A stretch of DNA of 64,000 nt from Maricurvus nonylphenolicus (GCF_042854845.1 NZ_AP031498.1:4092001-4156000), one strand, 5' to 3'. Positions 27,024 through 34,874 are shown, numbered from the stretch's first letter. Translations and numbers: made by a program. The notes: generated by a model from the letters alone, not told the origin.

Positions 27024-28730
27024 ATGTATGATTTTGTGATTGTGGGGGCCGGTTCAGCAGGCTGCGTGCTGGCCAATCGCCTGTCGGCTAACGGGCAGTA
27101 TCGCGTGTGTCTGCTGGAGGCCGGAGGCTCAGATCGCAATCCGATGGTAAACACGCCCGCAGGATTGGTGCCCACGATGATGACACGCTTCTTTAAGTGG
27201 TCTTTCAATTCCCAAGAGGGGGATTCCCTCCAGGGCCGCCAGGTGTTTTGCCCACGGGGCAAGGTACTGGGGGGATCCAGTTCCATCAATGGTATGGTCT
27301 ACATTCGCGGCCAGGCACAGGACTATGATCGCTGGGTGACCGAGGGGGCCGAAGGCTGGTCCTACGACGAGGTATTACCCTATTTTAAACGCGCCGAATG
27401 CCAGGAACGCGGTGCGGACGATTACCACGGTGCGGACGGCCCGCTGCATGTCTCCGACAGCTATCGCCAGATACCCTTTAACCAACACTTTATAGACGCC
27501 GCCAAAGAGCAGGGTTATCAGATCAACCCCGACTTCAACGGTGAACAACAGGAAGGGGTAGGCTACTACCAGAGTACCATTAAAAACGGACGTCGCTGGA
27601 GTGCTGCCGACGCCTACCTGCACCCCGCCATGTCACGCCCCAATCTGACAGTGATCAGTCGCGCCAGCGTCAGTAACATTGAATTCGAAGGACTACGCGC
27701 TGTGGGCGTAAGCTATTACGACACTGACGGAGCACTGTGCCGTGTCGAGGCAGCACGTGAAGTGATTCTGTCAGCCGGCGCCTTCAATTCTCCTCAATTA
27801 TTGATGTTATCTGGTATAGGACCAACCAAGGAACTGCGCCGCCACGGAATTCGTAAGCGTGTAGCCCTGGAAGGTGTCGGTAAAAACCTGCAAGAACACG
27901 TCGATATCGTAGTGGTTCGCAATACTCGCCGTGCTGGTCCCGTAGCCTACACGCCGCGCGTATTTGCCGAAGGCATCGGTGAGTTATTCAAGTACCTGTT
28001 TCGCCGCCGCGGCACCTTAAGTACCACCGGCGGAGAAGCCGGAGGATTTTTTCGTTCCCGCGAAGAAAAAGAGACGCTACCGGATTTGCAGTGGCATTTT
28101 ATGCCGGCGCGTTTTAACGATCATGGCCGCGACTGGCGCTTTACCAGCCGCTATGGATACTCCGCTCACATCACACTGCTGCGTCCCAAGAGCCGTGGCA
28201 GCGTCACACTGACTGATCGCGATCCTACCAGTGATCCCCACATTCATCTCAATATGCTTGCCCATAAAGACGATGTACAACGTCTGGTAGACGGCATCAA
28301 GACAACACGTGAACTGCTACGTGCCGAGGCGTTTGATGAGTATCTGGACACCGAAGTTTTCCCAGGCGAAGGAGCCCAAACCGACGAGCAGCTGGAACAG
28401 TTTCTGCGAGCCAAGGCTAATCATATCTACCACCCGGTGGGAACGTGCAAGATGGGACGCGATGCCGAATCGGTGGTAGACCCCGAGCTCAAAGTTCACG
28501 GTGTGCAGTCATTGCGAGTGGTGGATGCCTCGGTGATGCCCAGCCTTGTCAGCGGAAACACCAACGCCCCTACCATCATGATTGGTGAAAAAGCGGCCGA
28601 CATGATTTTGGATTTTCATCAAAGCGATAACTCCGCCAGCAACGTAAACAGTCATCAGCAAGACAAACAAGAATCATCCAAGGAAAAACACAAGAAAGAA
28701 ACACCCGAATTAGAGGAGCAAGCATTGTGA
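27024..28730 (+). CDS. GMC-family FAD alcohol dehydrogenase (choline dehydrogenase-like)
   Basis: A 568-residue glucose-methanol-choline oxidoreductase. FAD motif YDFVIVGAGSAGCVLANRL at the N-terminus, GMC signature 1 GKVLGGSSSINGMVYIRG, signature 2 GAFNSPQLLMLSGIGP, and the catalytic HPVGTCKMG plus SGNTNAPTIMIGEKAADMI at the C-terminus are all present. The last 35 residues are a polar, Gln/Lys/Glu-rich tail not usual in the family. It would oxidise an alcohol to an aldehyde, as AlkJ does in alkane or terpene use. Its stop overlaps the next start. Confidence 0.92.
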   Translation: MYDFVIVGAGSAGCVLANRLSANGQYRVCLLEAGGSDRNPMVNTPAGLVPTMMTRFFKWSFNSQEGDSLQGRQVFCPRGKVLGGSSSINGMVYIRGQAQDYDRWVTEGAEGWSYDEVLPYFKRAECQERGADDYHGADGPLHVSDSYRQIPFNQHFIDAAKEQGYQINPDFNGEQQEGVGYYQSTIKNGRRWSAADAYLHPAMSRPNLTVISRASVSNIEFEGLRAVGVSYYDTDGALCRVEAAREVILSAGAFNSPQLLMLSGIGPTKELRRHGIRKRVALEGVGKNLQEHVDIVVVRNTRRAGPVAYTPRVFAEGIGELFKYLFRRRGTLSTTGGEAGGFFRSREEKETLPDLQWHFMPARFNDHGRDWRFTSRYGYSAHITLLRPKSRGSVTLTDRDPTSDPHIHLNMLAHKDDVQRLVDGIKTTRELLRAEAFDEYLDTEVFPGEGAQTDEQLEQFLRAKANHIYHPVGTCKMGRDAESVVDPELKVHGVQSLRVVDASVMPSLVSGNTNAPTIMIGEKAADMILDFHQSDNSASNVNSHQQDKQESSKEKHKKETPELEEQAL

Positions 28731-29974
28731 ATATCGCCGAAAACAAAATACTGTCACTGAGCAGCCCCCTGACGCTGCCCTGCGGGGCCGTATTAAACAA
28801 CCGCCTTCTGAAAAGCGCCATGAGTGAACAACTGGGTGATAAACACCACAACCCCGTGCCAGGCTTGCAAACACTCTACAGCACCTGGGCCGACGGCGGC
28901 CAAGCAGTGAATGTCACCGGTAATATTATGGTCGACCGTGGCGCCTTGGGTGAACCCGGTAATGTGGTGCTTGATGAAGACAGTGATCTGGAAGCCTTTA
29001 AGCGTTGGACTCAAGCAGGCACGCGCGGGCAAACCCATCTCTGGCCCCAACTCAACCACCCAGGTAAACAGGCTCCGGGCTTTTTATACCCTGAGCCTGT
29101 GGCGCCATCGGCCATTCCCCTGGAGGGCGAGGTGAGTGTTAACTTTAATCCACCTCGCGCTTTGTTGGAGGAAGAGATTTGGCAGATTATCGAGCGCTTT
29201 GCCACCAGTGCCCGTCTCGCCAAAGAATGTGGTTTTACCGGAGTACAAATTCACGGTGCACATGGCTATCTGGTCAACCAATTCCTCTCCCCCCGGCATA
29301 ACCAGCGTCAGGATCAATGGGGTGGATCTCTGGAAAATCGTATGCGCTTCGTACGTGAAGTCTATGCCGCCATTCGTCGCCAAGTAGGTGACCTGTTTCC
29401 GGTTGCTATCAAACTCAACTCGGCCGATTTTATGGATCGCGAGTTTGGTGAGGACGACTGCATCCAAGTGATAAAAACACTGGCTGATGACGGTATTGAT
29501 CTGGTGGAAATTTCTGGCGGTAATTACGAAAAAATGGCGTTCTTGCAGGAAACGGCTAGCAGTGAACGTACCGCCCGGCGCGAGGCATTCTTCATCGAGT
29601 TTGCCGAGAACCTGCGCCAAGTGTGCAAGGTGCCTTTGGTGGTAACCGGCGGTTTCCGCAGCGCCCGCGGCATGCTGGAAGCCCTGCACGATGACGCCAC
29701 CGACATGATCGGCCTGGGCCGCAGCCTGGTCATCGATCCCGCATTTGCCCGCAAAGTCATCAACAATGTACACCACGGTATTCACTTACAGCGCCGCAGC
29801 ACCGGTTTTAGAAAACTCGACACCCTGACGATGATCGATGTCCAGTGGTACCAACAACAAATCATTCGCCTGTCACGGGGGCTGCCCAGCAAACCGGAAA
29901 TGAGTGAGTGGACGGCGCTACTGAAAATGTGTTGGTCACTGGGTGGCCGTGCCTTCCAAAGAACCCGCGCGTAA
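28727..29974 (+). CDS. NADH:flavin oxidoreductase (old yellow enzyme family)
   Basis: A 415-residue FMN enzyme. The barrel shows KSAMSEQLGD at the start, the conserved HGAHGYLVNQFLSPRHNQR with substrate-binding His residues, and WGGSLENRMRF; GGFRSARGM and IGLGRSLVIDP bind FMN phosphate. It would reduce an activated C=C bond. The GTG start overlaps the GMC stop by four bases (translational coupling); together with the SRPBCC gene it forms a three-gene operon probably handling an unsaturated alcohol/aldehyde. Confidence 0.9.
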   Translation: MNIAENKILSLSSPLTLPCGAVLNNRLLKSAMSEQLGDKHHNPVPGLQTLYSTWADGGQAVNVTGNIMVDRGALGEPGNVVLDEDSDLEAFKRWTQAGTRGQTHLWPQLNHPGKQAPGFLYPEPVAPSAIPLEGEVSVNFNPPRALLEEEIWQIIERFATSARLAKECGFTGVQIHGAHGYLVNQFLSPRHNQRQDQWGGSLENRMRFVREVYAAIRRQVGDLFPVAIKLNSADFMDREFGEDDCIQVIKTLADDGIDLVEISGGNYEKMAFLQETASSERTARREAFFIEFAENLRQVCKVPLVVTGGFRSARGMLEALHDDATDMIGLGRSLVIDPAFARKVINNVHHGIHLQRRSTGFRKLDTLTMIDVQWYQQQIIRLSRGLPSKPEMSEWTALLKMCWSLGGRAFQRTRA

Positions 29975-29996
29975 ACACAACCAGGAAATTGATTCG

Positions 29997-30434
29997 ATGC
30001 TGGAAATTGTAAATACCTTAGAAATCGATGCGCCGATTGCCAAAGTGTGGTCGGTATTAACCGACCGCGAGAACTACCCACGCTGGAACCCGGTGATTCA
30101 CACCCAGCATGGCGAACTGCGCCGTGGTTGCCGTGGCAAAATGCGCATCCAACCCATGCCCGGCCCCGTACTGGAGGTGGATATTATCTACCAAAAAGTG
30201 GAACACGAACGAGAGCTTTCCTGGTATGGCGGCCCACCGTTGGTAAAAGGCTACCACTACTTTCAACTCAAGTCCTTAGCCGACGGCAAAACGCTGCTGA
30301 TTCACGGTGAACGTTTTGGTTGGCTGGCAACACTGTTGTCCTGGCCGGCGGTATTGGGATTAGTCAAACAACGTTATCACATGGCTGACCAAGCCTTGCA
30401 GGCTTATTGCGAAGCTTCAGGGCAAACAGCGTAA
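29997..30434 (+). CDS. SRPBCC-family (START-like) protein
   Basis: A 145-residue helix-grip-fold protein: VNTLEIDAPIAKVWSVLTDRENYPRWNP is the classic START-like opening and a long C-terminal helix follows. Such proteins bind small hydrophobic ligands or act as cyclases/hydrolases. The ATG at 29997 is 22 bases past the upstream stop, preceded by AGGA. Function in the GMC/OYE operon unknown. Confidence 0.82.
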   Translation: MLEIVNTLEIDAPIAKVWSVLTDRENYPRWNPVIHTQHGELRRGCRGKMRIQPMPGPVLEVDIIYQKVEHERELSWYGGPPLVKGYHYFQLKSLADGKTLLIHGERFGWLATLLSWPAVLGLVKQRYHMADQALQAYCEASGQTA

Positions 30435-30463
30435 TCCCGATACATCACGCTGGCAGCTACGAA

Positions 30464-30502
30464 AACCGGGAACATTTCAACTCGAAACGCCATCCCGGTT
30501 TC
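30464..30502. terminator. Hairpin between convergent genes
   Basis: AAACCGGGA pairs perfectly with TCCCGGTTT across 21 bases, between the SRPBCC gene and the convergent VOC gene. The loop is long and T runs are weak, so termination is only probable. Confidence 0.4.
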
Positions 30503-30540
30503 CGGCAAACAGCCCTTTTATATTTGCTGTTCAGTGTCAA

Positions 30541-31179
30541 CTACCACCTGATTATTAGAGGAAGGTTGGGCCGGAGATCTTTTGTCATACCACAAGCTCC
30601 CACATTGAAAGTAACCTCCATTAAATGTTCATCACCCAAAATCACTTCAAGCCCTTCTGACTTACCAGCCATTAACAACGTATCAGATACAAACGTTGAT
30701 GGAACCGTTATTTTCACTTTACTGATAGATTGAAAAGTACCTTCTTCGACTTTTCTTTCGACAGGCTCAACAAAAGGTACATAAATACATAATGGTTCTT
30801 CAATGCTGTTTGAATTATCCCCAACATGGAACGCCATTGGCGGATTGAAATAATCAGGTTGGTATTTCCAGCCAGGAAACGGCTGGGAATTATCGACACT
30901 ATCTTTGCGCCTAAAGATCAGACCGAATGGTGAGGCCCCTTCCGCTTTCGATCTTTCAGGAAATAACAAATCCTTTCCCGGTCCGTTTTTTGCCTCGCCT
31001 TCATCTCTGAGCCACAATAATTCCAGCATACTATTGGATACTGGAAATCGCCTGTTTGAAGTACCTTGCCCTTGATGATCTCGGCTGAAACTTTCCTCCA
31101 CCCCTAATGAAACTAATAAATCGCCTGCTTTAGCTCCAGGCTCTGTAAGAATGAAAAAATGGTCAAGTTCCAGGTTCAT
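30541..31179 (-). CDS. Glyoxalase-like (VOC) protein
   Basis: A 212-residue protein starting NLELDHFFILTEPGAKAGDLLVSLG, the pattern of the glyoxalase-3 subgroup of VOC proteins (about 1-150), with SRDHQGQGTSNRRFPVSNSMLELLWL carrying probable metal ligands. It follows the monooxygenase-like gene after 12 bases. Its AT-rich composition resembles the cassettes beyond 31544 rather than the catabolic genes, yet no attC site follows it; it may be array-derived or ordinary accessory DNA. Confidence 0.75.
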   Translation of the reverse strand: MNLELDHFFILTEPGAKAGDLLVSLGVEESFSRDHQGQGTSNRRFPVSNSMLELLWLRDEGEAKNGPGKDLLFPERSKAEGASPFGLIFRRKDSVDNSQPFPGWKYQPDYFNPPMAFHVGDNSNSIEEPLCIYVPFVEPVERKVEEGTFQSISKVKITVPSTFVSDTLLMAGKSEGLEVILGDEHLMEVTFNVGACGMTKDLRPNLPLIIRW

Positions 31180-31191
31180 AGCTAATACTTA

Positions 31192-31494
31192 TTATGCGGA
31201 TGTACACTTCTTCATTTTTTCAATATCCACAGGGACAGCCAACCACTCTTTATAGGCTTCAAAAACTTCTGCCGTATATGGCTGCTGATAGTGCTCTTCC
31301 AAGGCCGACTCACTTTCCCATTCTTCGTATAGAAAAAGGGCTTTCTCATGTTCATTTTCATGCAGCTCAAATTGGATACATCCCGGCTCTTGTCGAGTTT
31401 GAGGTAAGATATTGATTATTGCTTTTTTAGCTTTTTCGAAATGTTCGTCTTTTGGTGATATTTTTGCAAATACAAACAAACTGCTTTGTGGCAT
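31192..31494 (-). CDS. Antibiotic-biosynthesis-monooxygenase-domain (YgiN-like) protein
   Basis: A 100-residue ABM-domain protein (PF03992 type): FVFAKISPKDEHFEKAKKAI, EPGCIQFELHENEHEKALFLYEEWESESALEEH. Small dimeric family of quinol monooxygenases and related proteins, acting without metal or cofactor. AAGGA precedes the ATG by eight bases. It is the first gene beyond the last attC site (R' box at 31544-31550), in the same orientation as the cassette genes. Confidence 0.85.
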   Translation of the reverse strand: MPQSSLFVFAKISPKDEHFEKAKKAIINILPQTRQEPGCIQFELHENEHEKALFLYEEWESESALEEHYQQPYTAEVFEAYKEWLAVPVDIEKMKKCTSA

Positions 31495-31543
31495 TTATCT
31501 ATTCCTTCATCAATGGTTCCATTTGAGCAGCTCCATATGGATA

Positions 31544-31633
31544 ATCTAACTATACAGGGTGTCTACTTTATTGGGGGAGCCTTCGGAGGCCGCGCTTTCT
31601 GCGGCTGGAACGTGTTTGAGCGGTTTGTTAAGC
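31544..31633 (-). repeat. attC site 1 (last in array)
   Basis: R'' GCTTAAC at 31627-31633, R' GTTAGAT at 31544-31550, 90 bases. Shares its left half and centre (CGCTCAAACACGTTCC, GCCGCA) with attC 3. Nothing with an ATCTAAC box follows downstream, so the array ends here. Confidence 0.85.
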
Positions 31634-31634
31634 A

Positions 31635-32093
31635 TTACAACCACACGCCACTATTTCTTTTGTTTGCTGCCCGTATGCGCTCGGTTTGCTTACGACGATT
31701 TTCTTGAACAATTTTATCTTGTTCTTTCAGTTGGTCTTCAGACACCGAGTCAGTGGGCAGTGCGAGAGGAACTTTAAAGCTGATTTTGTTTGTTGCACTG
31801 CTACTTTGCGACGATTCTCCTCCGGCACTTAGATTTAAGAGGCTTGCGACATTAAGCCTTGCTTTAGCATCAGTTCCTGACTCTTCAATAACTGTAACCG
31901 CAACATCAAAATCTACTAAGAAGATATTTTGACCAGTTCCAATTACCCCAAAATGAGACTCATCAGAACTTTTAACGTTAGCTCTATGAGCAGGATTGAC
32001 AAAGCCCCCGCAATCACGGACTTCTGTCTGAGCCTCTTCAATGCCTGCAACAACCTGAACTAATGTTTCTTTCACAAAATCCTTAAGTTCCAT
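31635..32093 (-). CDS. Cassette protein, unknown function
   Basis: A 152-residue soluble protein: N-terminal helix LKDFVKETLVQVVAGIEEAQTEV, a middle beta-rich part (NIFLVDFDVAVTVIEESG), KISFKVPLALP, and a charged C-terminal helix (EDQLKEQDKIVQENRRKQTERI). The beta part recalls the trypsin-co-occurring trypco2-like proteins of conflict systems only loosely; I would not assign it. Occupies one cassette between attC 2 and attC 1. Confidence 0.7.
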   Translation of the reverse strand: MELKDFVKETLVQVVAGIEEAQTEVRDCGGFVNPAHRANVKSSDESHFGVIGTGQNIFLVDFDVAVTVIEESGTDAKARLNVASLLNLSAGGESSQSSSATNKISFKVPLALPTDSVSEDQLKEQDKIVQENRRKQTERIRAANKRNSGVWL

Positions 32094-32110
32094 GTAATCT
32101 CCTTATTAGT

Positions 32111-32223
32111 GCTTAACGCCGCCAACAGCTGCGGCTTTGTAGTTGGTTGGTGTTGCGCTAGCGTAGCGATCAGCGCATAAGCCAAGCAACGGAAAAGCCG
32201 TCAGATGCTTGGCCCTGTTATGT
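32111..32223 (-). repeat. attC site 2
   Basis: R'' ACATAAC at 32217-32223, R' GTTAAGC at 32111-32117, 113 bases, the longest of the seven. Its centre includes a perfect GCCAAGCA/TGCTTGGC hairpin and CGCTACGCTAGCG. Confidence 0.82.
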
Positions 32224-32652
32224 TTGGGCATAGTATCCCTGTAAGAAATCAAAGAAACTACCTGTAAATGCAGACAGACTACCATTAATCATATCTAGCT
32301 CTTCACCAAAGTGAACACTGTAAACCTTGTCTGATTCGACATCGTAGTAGTACGCACTTTCACCTTCAAATGAGGTTAATCTGAGAAAGCGTGAACCAAT
32401 ACCTTGAGGTAATTCTTCCGCATCCTCTTCTGCCATCTCCATGATTGTTTCTAGAGGTAGTAATTCAGCACCATTTCCTACTGGTGGAAAAGCCACTATT
32501 TTATAGAATGATATGAAAGAAGATGATGCGTCTTTCACTCCCAAGTTTTCTTCAAACCAATTCGAATCATCCTTAGAGACAGTAAACTCATCATCGAAGC
32601 ACAAATGAGGATTATCTCTTAGGATTCTTTCAGCTTCTATGGGTAGATACAT
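32218..32652 (-). CDS. SUKH (SMI1/KNR4)-like cassette protein
   Basis: A 144-residue protein with the sequence pattern of the SMI1/KNR4 (SUKH) fold: FISFYKIVAFPPVGNGAELLPLETI, FLRLTSFEGESAYYYDVESDKVYSVHFGEE, and a last helix SAFTGSFFDFLQGYYA. Bacterial SUKH proteins are mostly immunity proteins against contact-dependent or polymorphic toxins. No toxin gene is adjacent, so it would be an orphan immunity gene. The TAA stop is inside the R'' box of attC 2. Confidence 0.65.
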   Translation of the reverse strand: MYLPIEAERILRDNPHLCFDDEFTVSKDDSNWFEENLGVKDASSSFISFYKIVAFPPVGNGAELLPLETIMEMAEEDAEELPQGIGSRFLRLTSFEGESAYYYDVESDKVYSVHFGEELDMINGSLSAFTGSFFDFLQGYYAQT

Positions 32653-32671
32653 AATCTTGAACTTCTATAAA

Positions 32672-32770
32672 ACATAACGCCCCGCTAAACGGCGAACGAA
32701 ACGCAGTGTGGTGAGTCCAGTGGAGGTCGCGCCTTTTGCGGCCGGAACGTGTTTGAGCGGCTTGTTATGT
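32672..32770 (-). repeat. attC site 3
   Basis: R'' ACATAAC at 32764-32770, R' GTTATGT at 32672-32678, 99 bases. The L''/L' parts AAGCCGCT and CCGTTTAGCGG can pair with the usual offset. Confidence 0.87.
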
Positions 32771-33097
32771 GCTGACCGCAATAATTGCCACGGGAAATAC
32801 TGCCAAACAATACCAAAACCATACTTTGTTAAAAACGCTGAGCCTTCCATACTTTTTTAGTGCTTCCTTGTCATTAAGAACCCATATCGGCGTCTTTTTA
32901 CCAAATGCAAATTTAAAAGCTATCATATTCATTGAGAGATATGATCCGCCTTTTGGAGAAAAGCCGTACCCTTTGGGTTTTCCATCCTTCATCCACTCTT
33001 CAGGGTAATTACTGTACTGGTATTTGATTACTTCATCGAAGAGGTAACACCCCAGAAGAAATAACACGAACCCTACGAATAAATAGCCGTAAATCAT
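32765..33097 (-). CDS. Small membrane protein in cassette
   Basis: A 110-residue protein with one hydrophobic helix at each end (about 2-20, LFVGFVLFLLGCYLF, and about 88-108, FWYCLAVFPVAIIAV) and a basic central part with GYGFSPKGGSYLSMN. No family recognised. The TAA stop is supplied by the R'' box of attC 3. Confidence 0.65.
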   Translation of the reverse strand: MIYGYLFVGFVLFLLGCYLFDEVIKYQYSNYPEEWMKDGKPKGYGFSPKGGSYLSMNMIAFKFAFGKKTPIWVLNDKEALKKYGRLSVFNKVWFWYCLAVFPVAIIAVST

Positions 33098-33110
33098 CTC
33101 GTTCTAAATC

Positions 33111-33199
33111 ACATAACGCTTTTATAAACGGCGCACGCTTTTTGTGCGTCCAGTTGCAGCCGCTTTTGCCTGCAACGATGTTTGATAAACTTGTTATGC
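33111..33199 (-). repeat. attC site 4
   Basis: R'' GCATAAC at 33193-33199, R' GTTATGT at 33111-33117, 89 bases. L'' AAGTTTATCAAAC and L' CGTTTATAAAAG are complementary with one extra base. Almost identical to attC 6 apart from the terminal boxes. Confidence 0.9.
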
Positions 33200-33709
33200 G
33201 CCTTTATTGGCTCTAGATTTCAGCTTGAAAAAAACAAACCCAGCTAGAATTGCTAAAAAAAATGACTTCATTAGTAGGTCTTCATTTTTCTTGTATTGCA
33301 ACGCTTCCTGTCTACTACCTGCTATATTTTTACCAAAATGAGAAACCTCTAACATTTCATGGTCACTTCTAGCCTCTCCCTCTGGCGATTTGTCAACCCA
33401 GAAAAAATACTTATTTTTTAAAAAGTAAACACCAATTTCTTCAAAGGAATTTATCTTTTGTGATTTATCTTCACACATCTTTTTGAGAGAGTATGACAGG
33501 CCTCTAGTTAGATTGATTTTGTCGTTATCAATAATTAATTGGTGATAAGGGCCGCTCCGACCTCTTAGCTCTAGGCAATAAGAGGTGAATTTTTGTAGAT
33601 TTACATAGTCAATGTCTTCAATTTCTGGCGCGTCATAGACAAATATCACAAAAGCAAAAAATACCCACCCCCATATTGACAGCACTACGCCTATAACTTT
33701 AGAAATCAT
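33194..33709 (-). CDS. Membrane protein in cassette, unknown function
   Basis: A 171-residue protein from the ATG at 33709; an earlier in-frame TTG lies inside attC 5 and is unlikely. Hydrophobic helices at about 4-23 (VIGVVLSIWGWVFFAFVIFV) and near the C-terminus (FFLAILAGFVFFKL) enclose a polar, lysine-rich domain with EEIGVYFLKNKYFFWVD. Overall layout is two helices with an extracytoplasmic middle domain. Its TAA stop lies in the R'' box of attC 4. Confidence 0.65.
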   Translation of the reverse strand: MISKVIGVVLSIWGWVFFAFVIFVYDAPEIEDIDYVNLQKFTSYCLELRGRSGPYHQLIIDNDKINLTRGLSYSLKKMCEDKSQKINSFEEIGVYFLKNKYFFWVDKSPEGEARSDHEMLEVSHFGKNIAGSRQEALQYKKNEDLLMKSFFLAILAGFVFFKLKSRANKGA

Positions 33710-33721
33710 TATCACTATTTC

Positions 33722-33797
33722 GCATAACGCCGCCAGCAGGGGCCGCAAACCAGAGCGGAGCGTCGGTTTTTGGTCCCTCTGGCTGGCCTTGTTAACC
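33722..33797 (-). repeat. attC site 5
   Basis: R'' GGTTAAC at 33791-33797, R' GTTATGC at 33722-33728, 76 bases. GGCCAGCCAGAGGGACC pairs broadly with the opposite half (GGCCCCTGCTGGC), giving the imperfect hairpin expected of attC. Confidence 0.88.
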
Positions 33798-34442
33798 CTT
33801 CAATGGTTCCTGATAGAACTCTGCACATAAACTCTTAATACTCTCTACTGCATTATCAATTTCTTTTCGTTGTTCTGATAAAGTGATTTCGCTTGAAATG
33901 ACCTTCAATTGAGGCAAGCTTTCTTGAATTAGGATTTTGCATTGAAACTCAGGGCCTTCAATATATCTATTCGCTATGCTCTTTCCTTGGTCGAAGGTCA
34001 TGGTCATCACCGGAGCCAAAGTTCCAAGCATACCTAGTGAAAACATAAGACCGAAAATCTGCTGGACCCAACTTTTTGCTTTAAAAGTGAGTCTTAATAT
34101 GGAAAGCATATTACCCATGAACAGTACAAAAAATGAGATTAAGCAGATTGAACTCATGCCCCCCACAAATGATGAATCCATCTCCAATGACAGCTCATGG
34201 GCGATGACCATCGGCACTAAGAGAGCATAAGATAGGCTCAAGTTCCTAATGTGATCAAATAGGACTTTTAAATTCAATTCATCAAAGTCCGATGCAATGA
34301 AGACTTTTGAATCACTGACAAGCTTTATCGAACCCTCCTCAATTTTCTTTGAAAAATGGCCAACCTTCCCAGAGAAAACTTTAAGAAGTAAAAATAAGGC
34401 AAAAATTGAGAAAGCTATAATTATCCAGGCAGGTAAATACAT
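33792..34442 (-). CDS. Multi-pass membrane protein in cassette
   Basis: A 216-residue protein with four predicted membrane helices (about 4-20, 72-88, 95-113 and 130-152) and soluble N-terminal loop and C-terminal tail (ITLSEQRKEIDNAVESIKSLCAEFY). No family recognised; the pattern resembles small membrane effectors seen in defence or stress modules, which is only a suggestion. Its TAA stop lies in the R'' box of attC 5. Confidence 0.65.
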   Translation of the reverse strand: MYLPAWIIIAFSIFALFLLLKVFSGKVGHFSKKIEEGSIKLVSDSKVFIASDFDELNLKVLFDHIRNLSLSYALLVPMVIAHELSLEMDSSFVGGMSSICLISFFVLFMGNMLSILRLTFKAKSWVQQIFGLMFSLGMLGTLAPVMTMTFDQGKSIANRYIEGPEFQCKILIQESLPQLKVISSEITLSEQRKEIDNAVESIKSLCAEFYQEPLKG

Positions 34443-34459
34443 GATCTCTTGTTGTAGTT

Positions 34460-34549
34460 GGTTAACGCCTTTATAAACGGCGCGCGTCTTTTGCGCGTCC
34501 AGTTGCAGCCGCTTTTTGGCTGCAACGATGTTTAATAAACTTGTTATGT
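34460..34549 (-). repeat. attC site 6
   Basis: R'' ACATAAC at 34543-34549, R' GTTAACC at 34460-34466, 90 bases. Inner sequence nearly matches attC 4, with compensating changes in the stem (ACGCGC/GCGCGT here, ACGCAC/GTGCGC there). Confidence 0.9.
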
Positions 34550-34864
34550 GTGTTCATTGATAAATTCTTGGCTTAAAGCCTTTCTGCTTTTAGTTTGACT
34601 AGCTACATAAAAAGCAACTTTCAGCAATTTGGCATACTCGGGATCTGAATCTTCGATTTCCCTAACAGCGATAATCCCGAAGCTTAGCTCATTAAACCTT
34701 GTCAAATCATCATGCTTTTCTTCAAAGTAATCCACTAGAAATTGAAGCTGATTGCGAATGGACTCATACATACCTCTTAGCCCAGAGCAGACTTTCAATT
34801 TCTCTTCGGTAGCCTCCAAAGCAACCATGCATAGCTTAAGTTTTATTGGATTCTGATGTTTCAT
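34544..34864 (-). CDS. Tsi6-like immunity protein in cassette
   Basis: A 106-residue all-helical protein. The stretch MYESIRNQLQFLVDYF...DLTRFNELSFGIIAVREIEDSDPEYAKLL matches the hallmark of the Tsi6 family (SI-x2-QL-x2-L, then LG-x-AVRE-x-EDSDPE). Pseudomonas aeruginosa Tsi6 neutralises the type VI effector Tse6. No effector gene or secretion locus is near, so this would be an orphan immunity gene carried as a cassette. The TAA stop lies in the R'' box of attC 6. Family assignment is from motif memory. Confidence 0.72.
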   Translation of the reverse strand: MKHQNPIKLKLCMVALEATEEKLKVCSGLRGMYESIRNQLQFLVDYFEEKHDDLTRFNELSFGIIAVREIEDSDPEYAKLLKVAFYVASQTKSRKALSQEFINEHT

Positions 34865-34874
34865 CTGTATTTAC

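Noticed and set aside
30541..31494. VOC and ABM genes as an eighth cassette
   Set aside because: The required ATCTAAC trailing box and an attC hairpin are not found after 30541; kept as flanking genes.
31635..32093. Assignment of the last cassette protein to the trypco2 family
   Set aside because: Only a loose pattern of beta strands resembles it; left as unknown.
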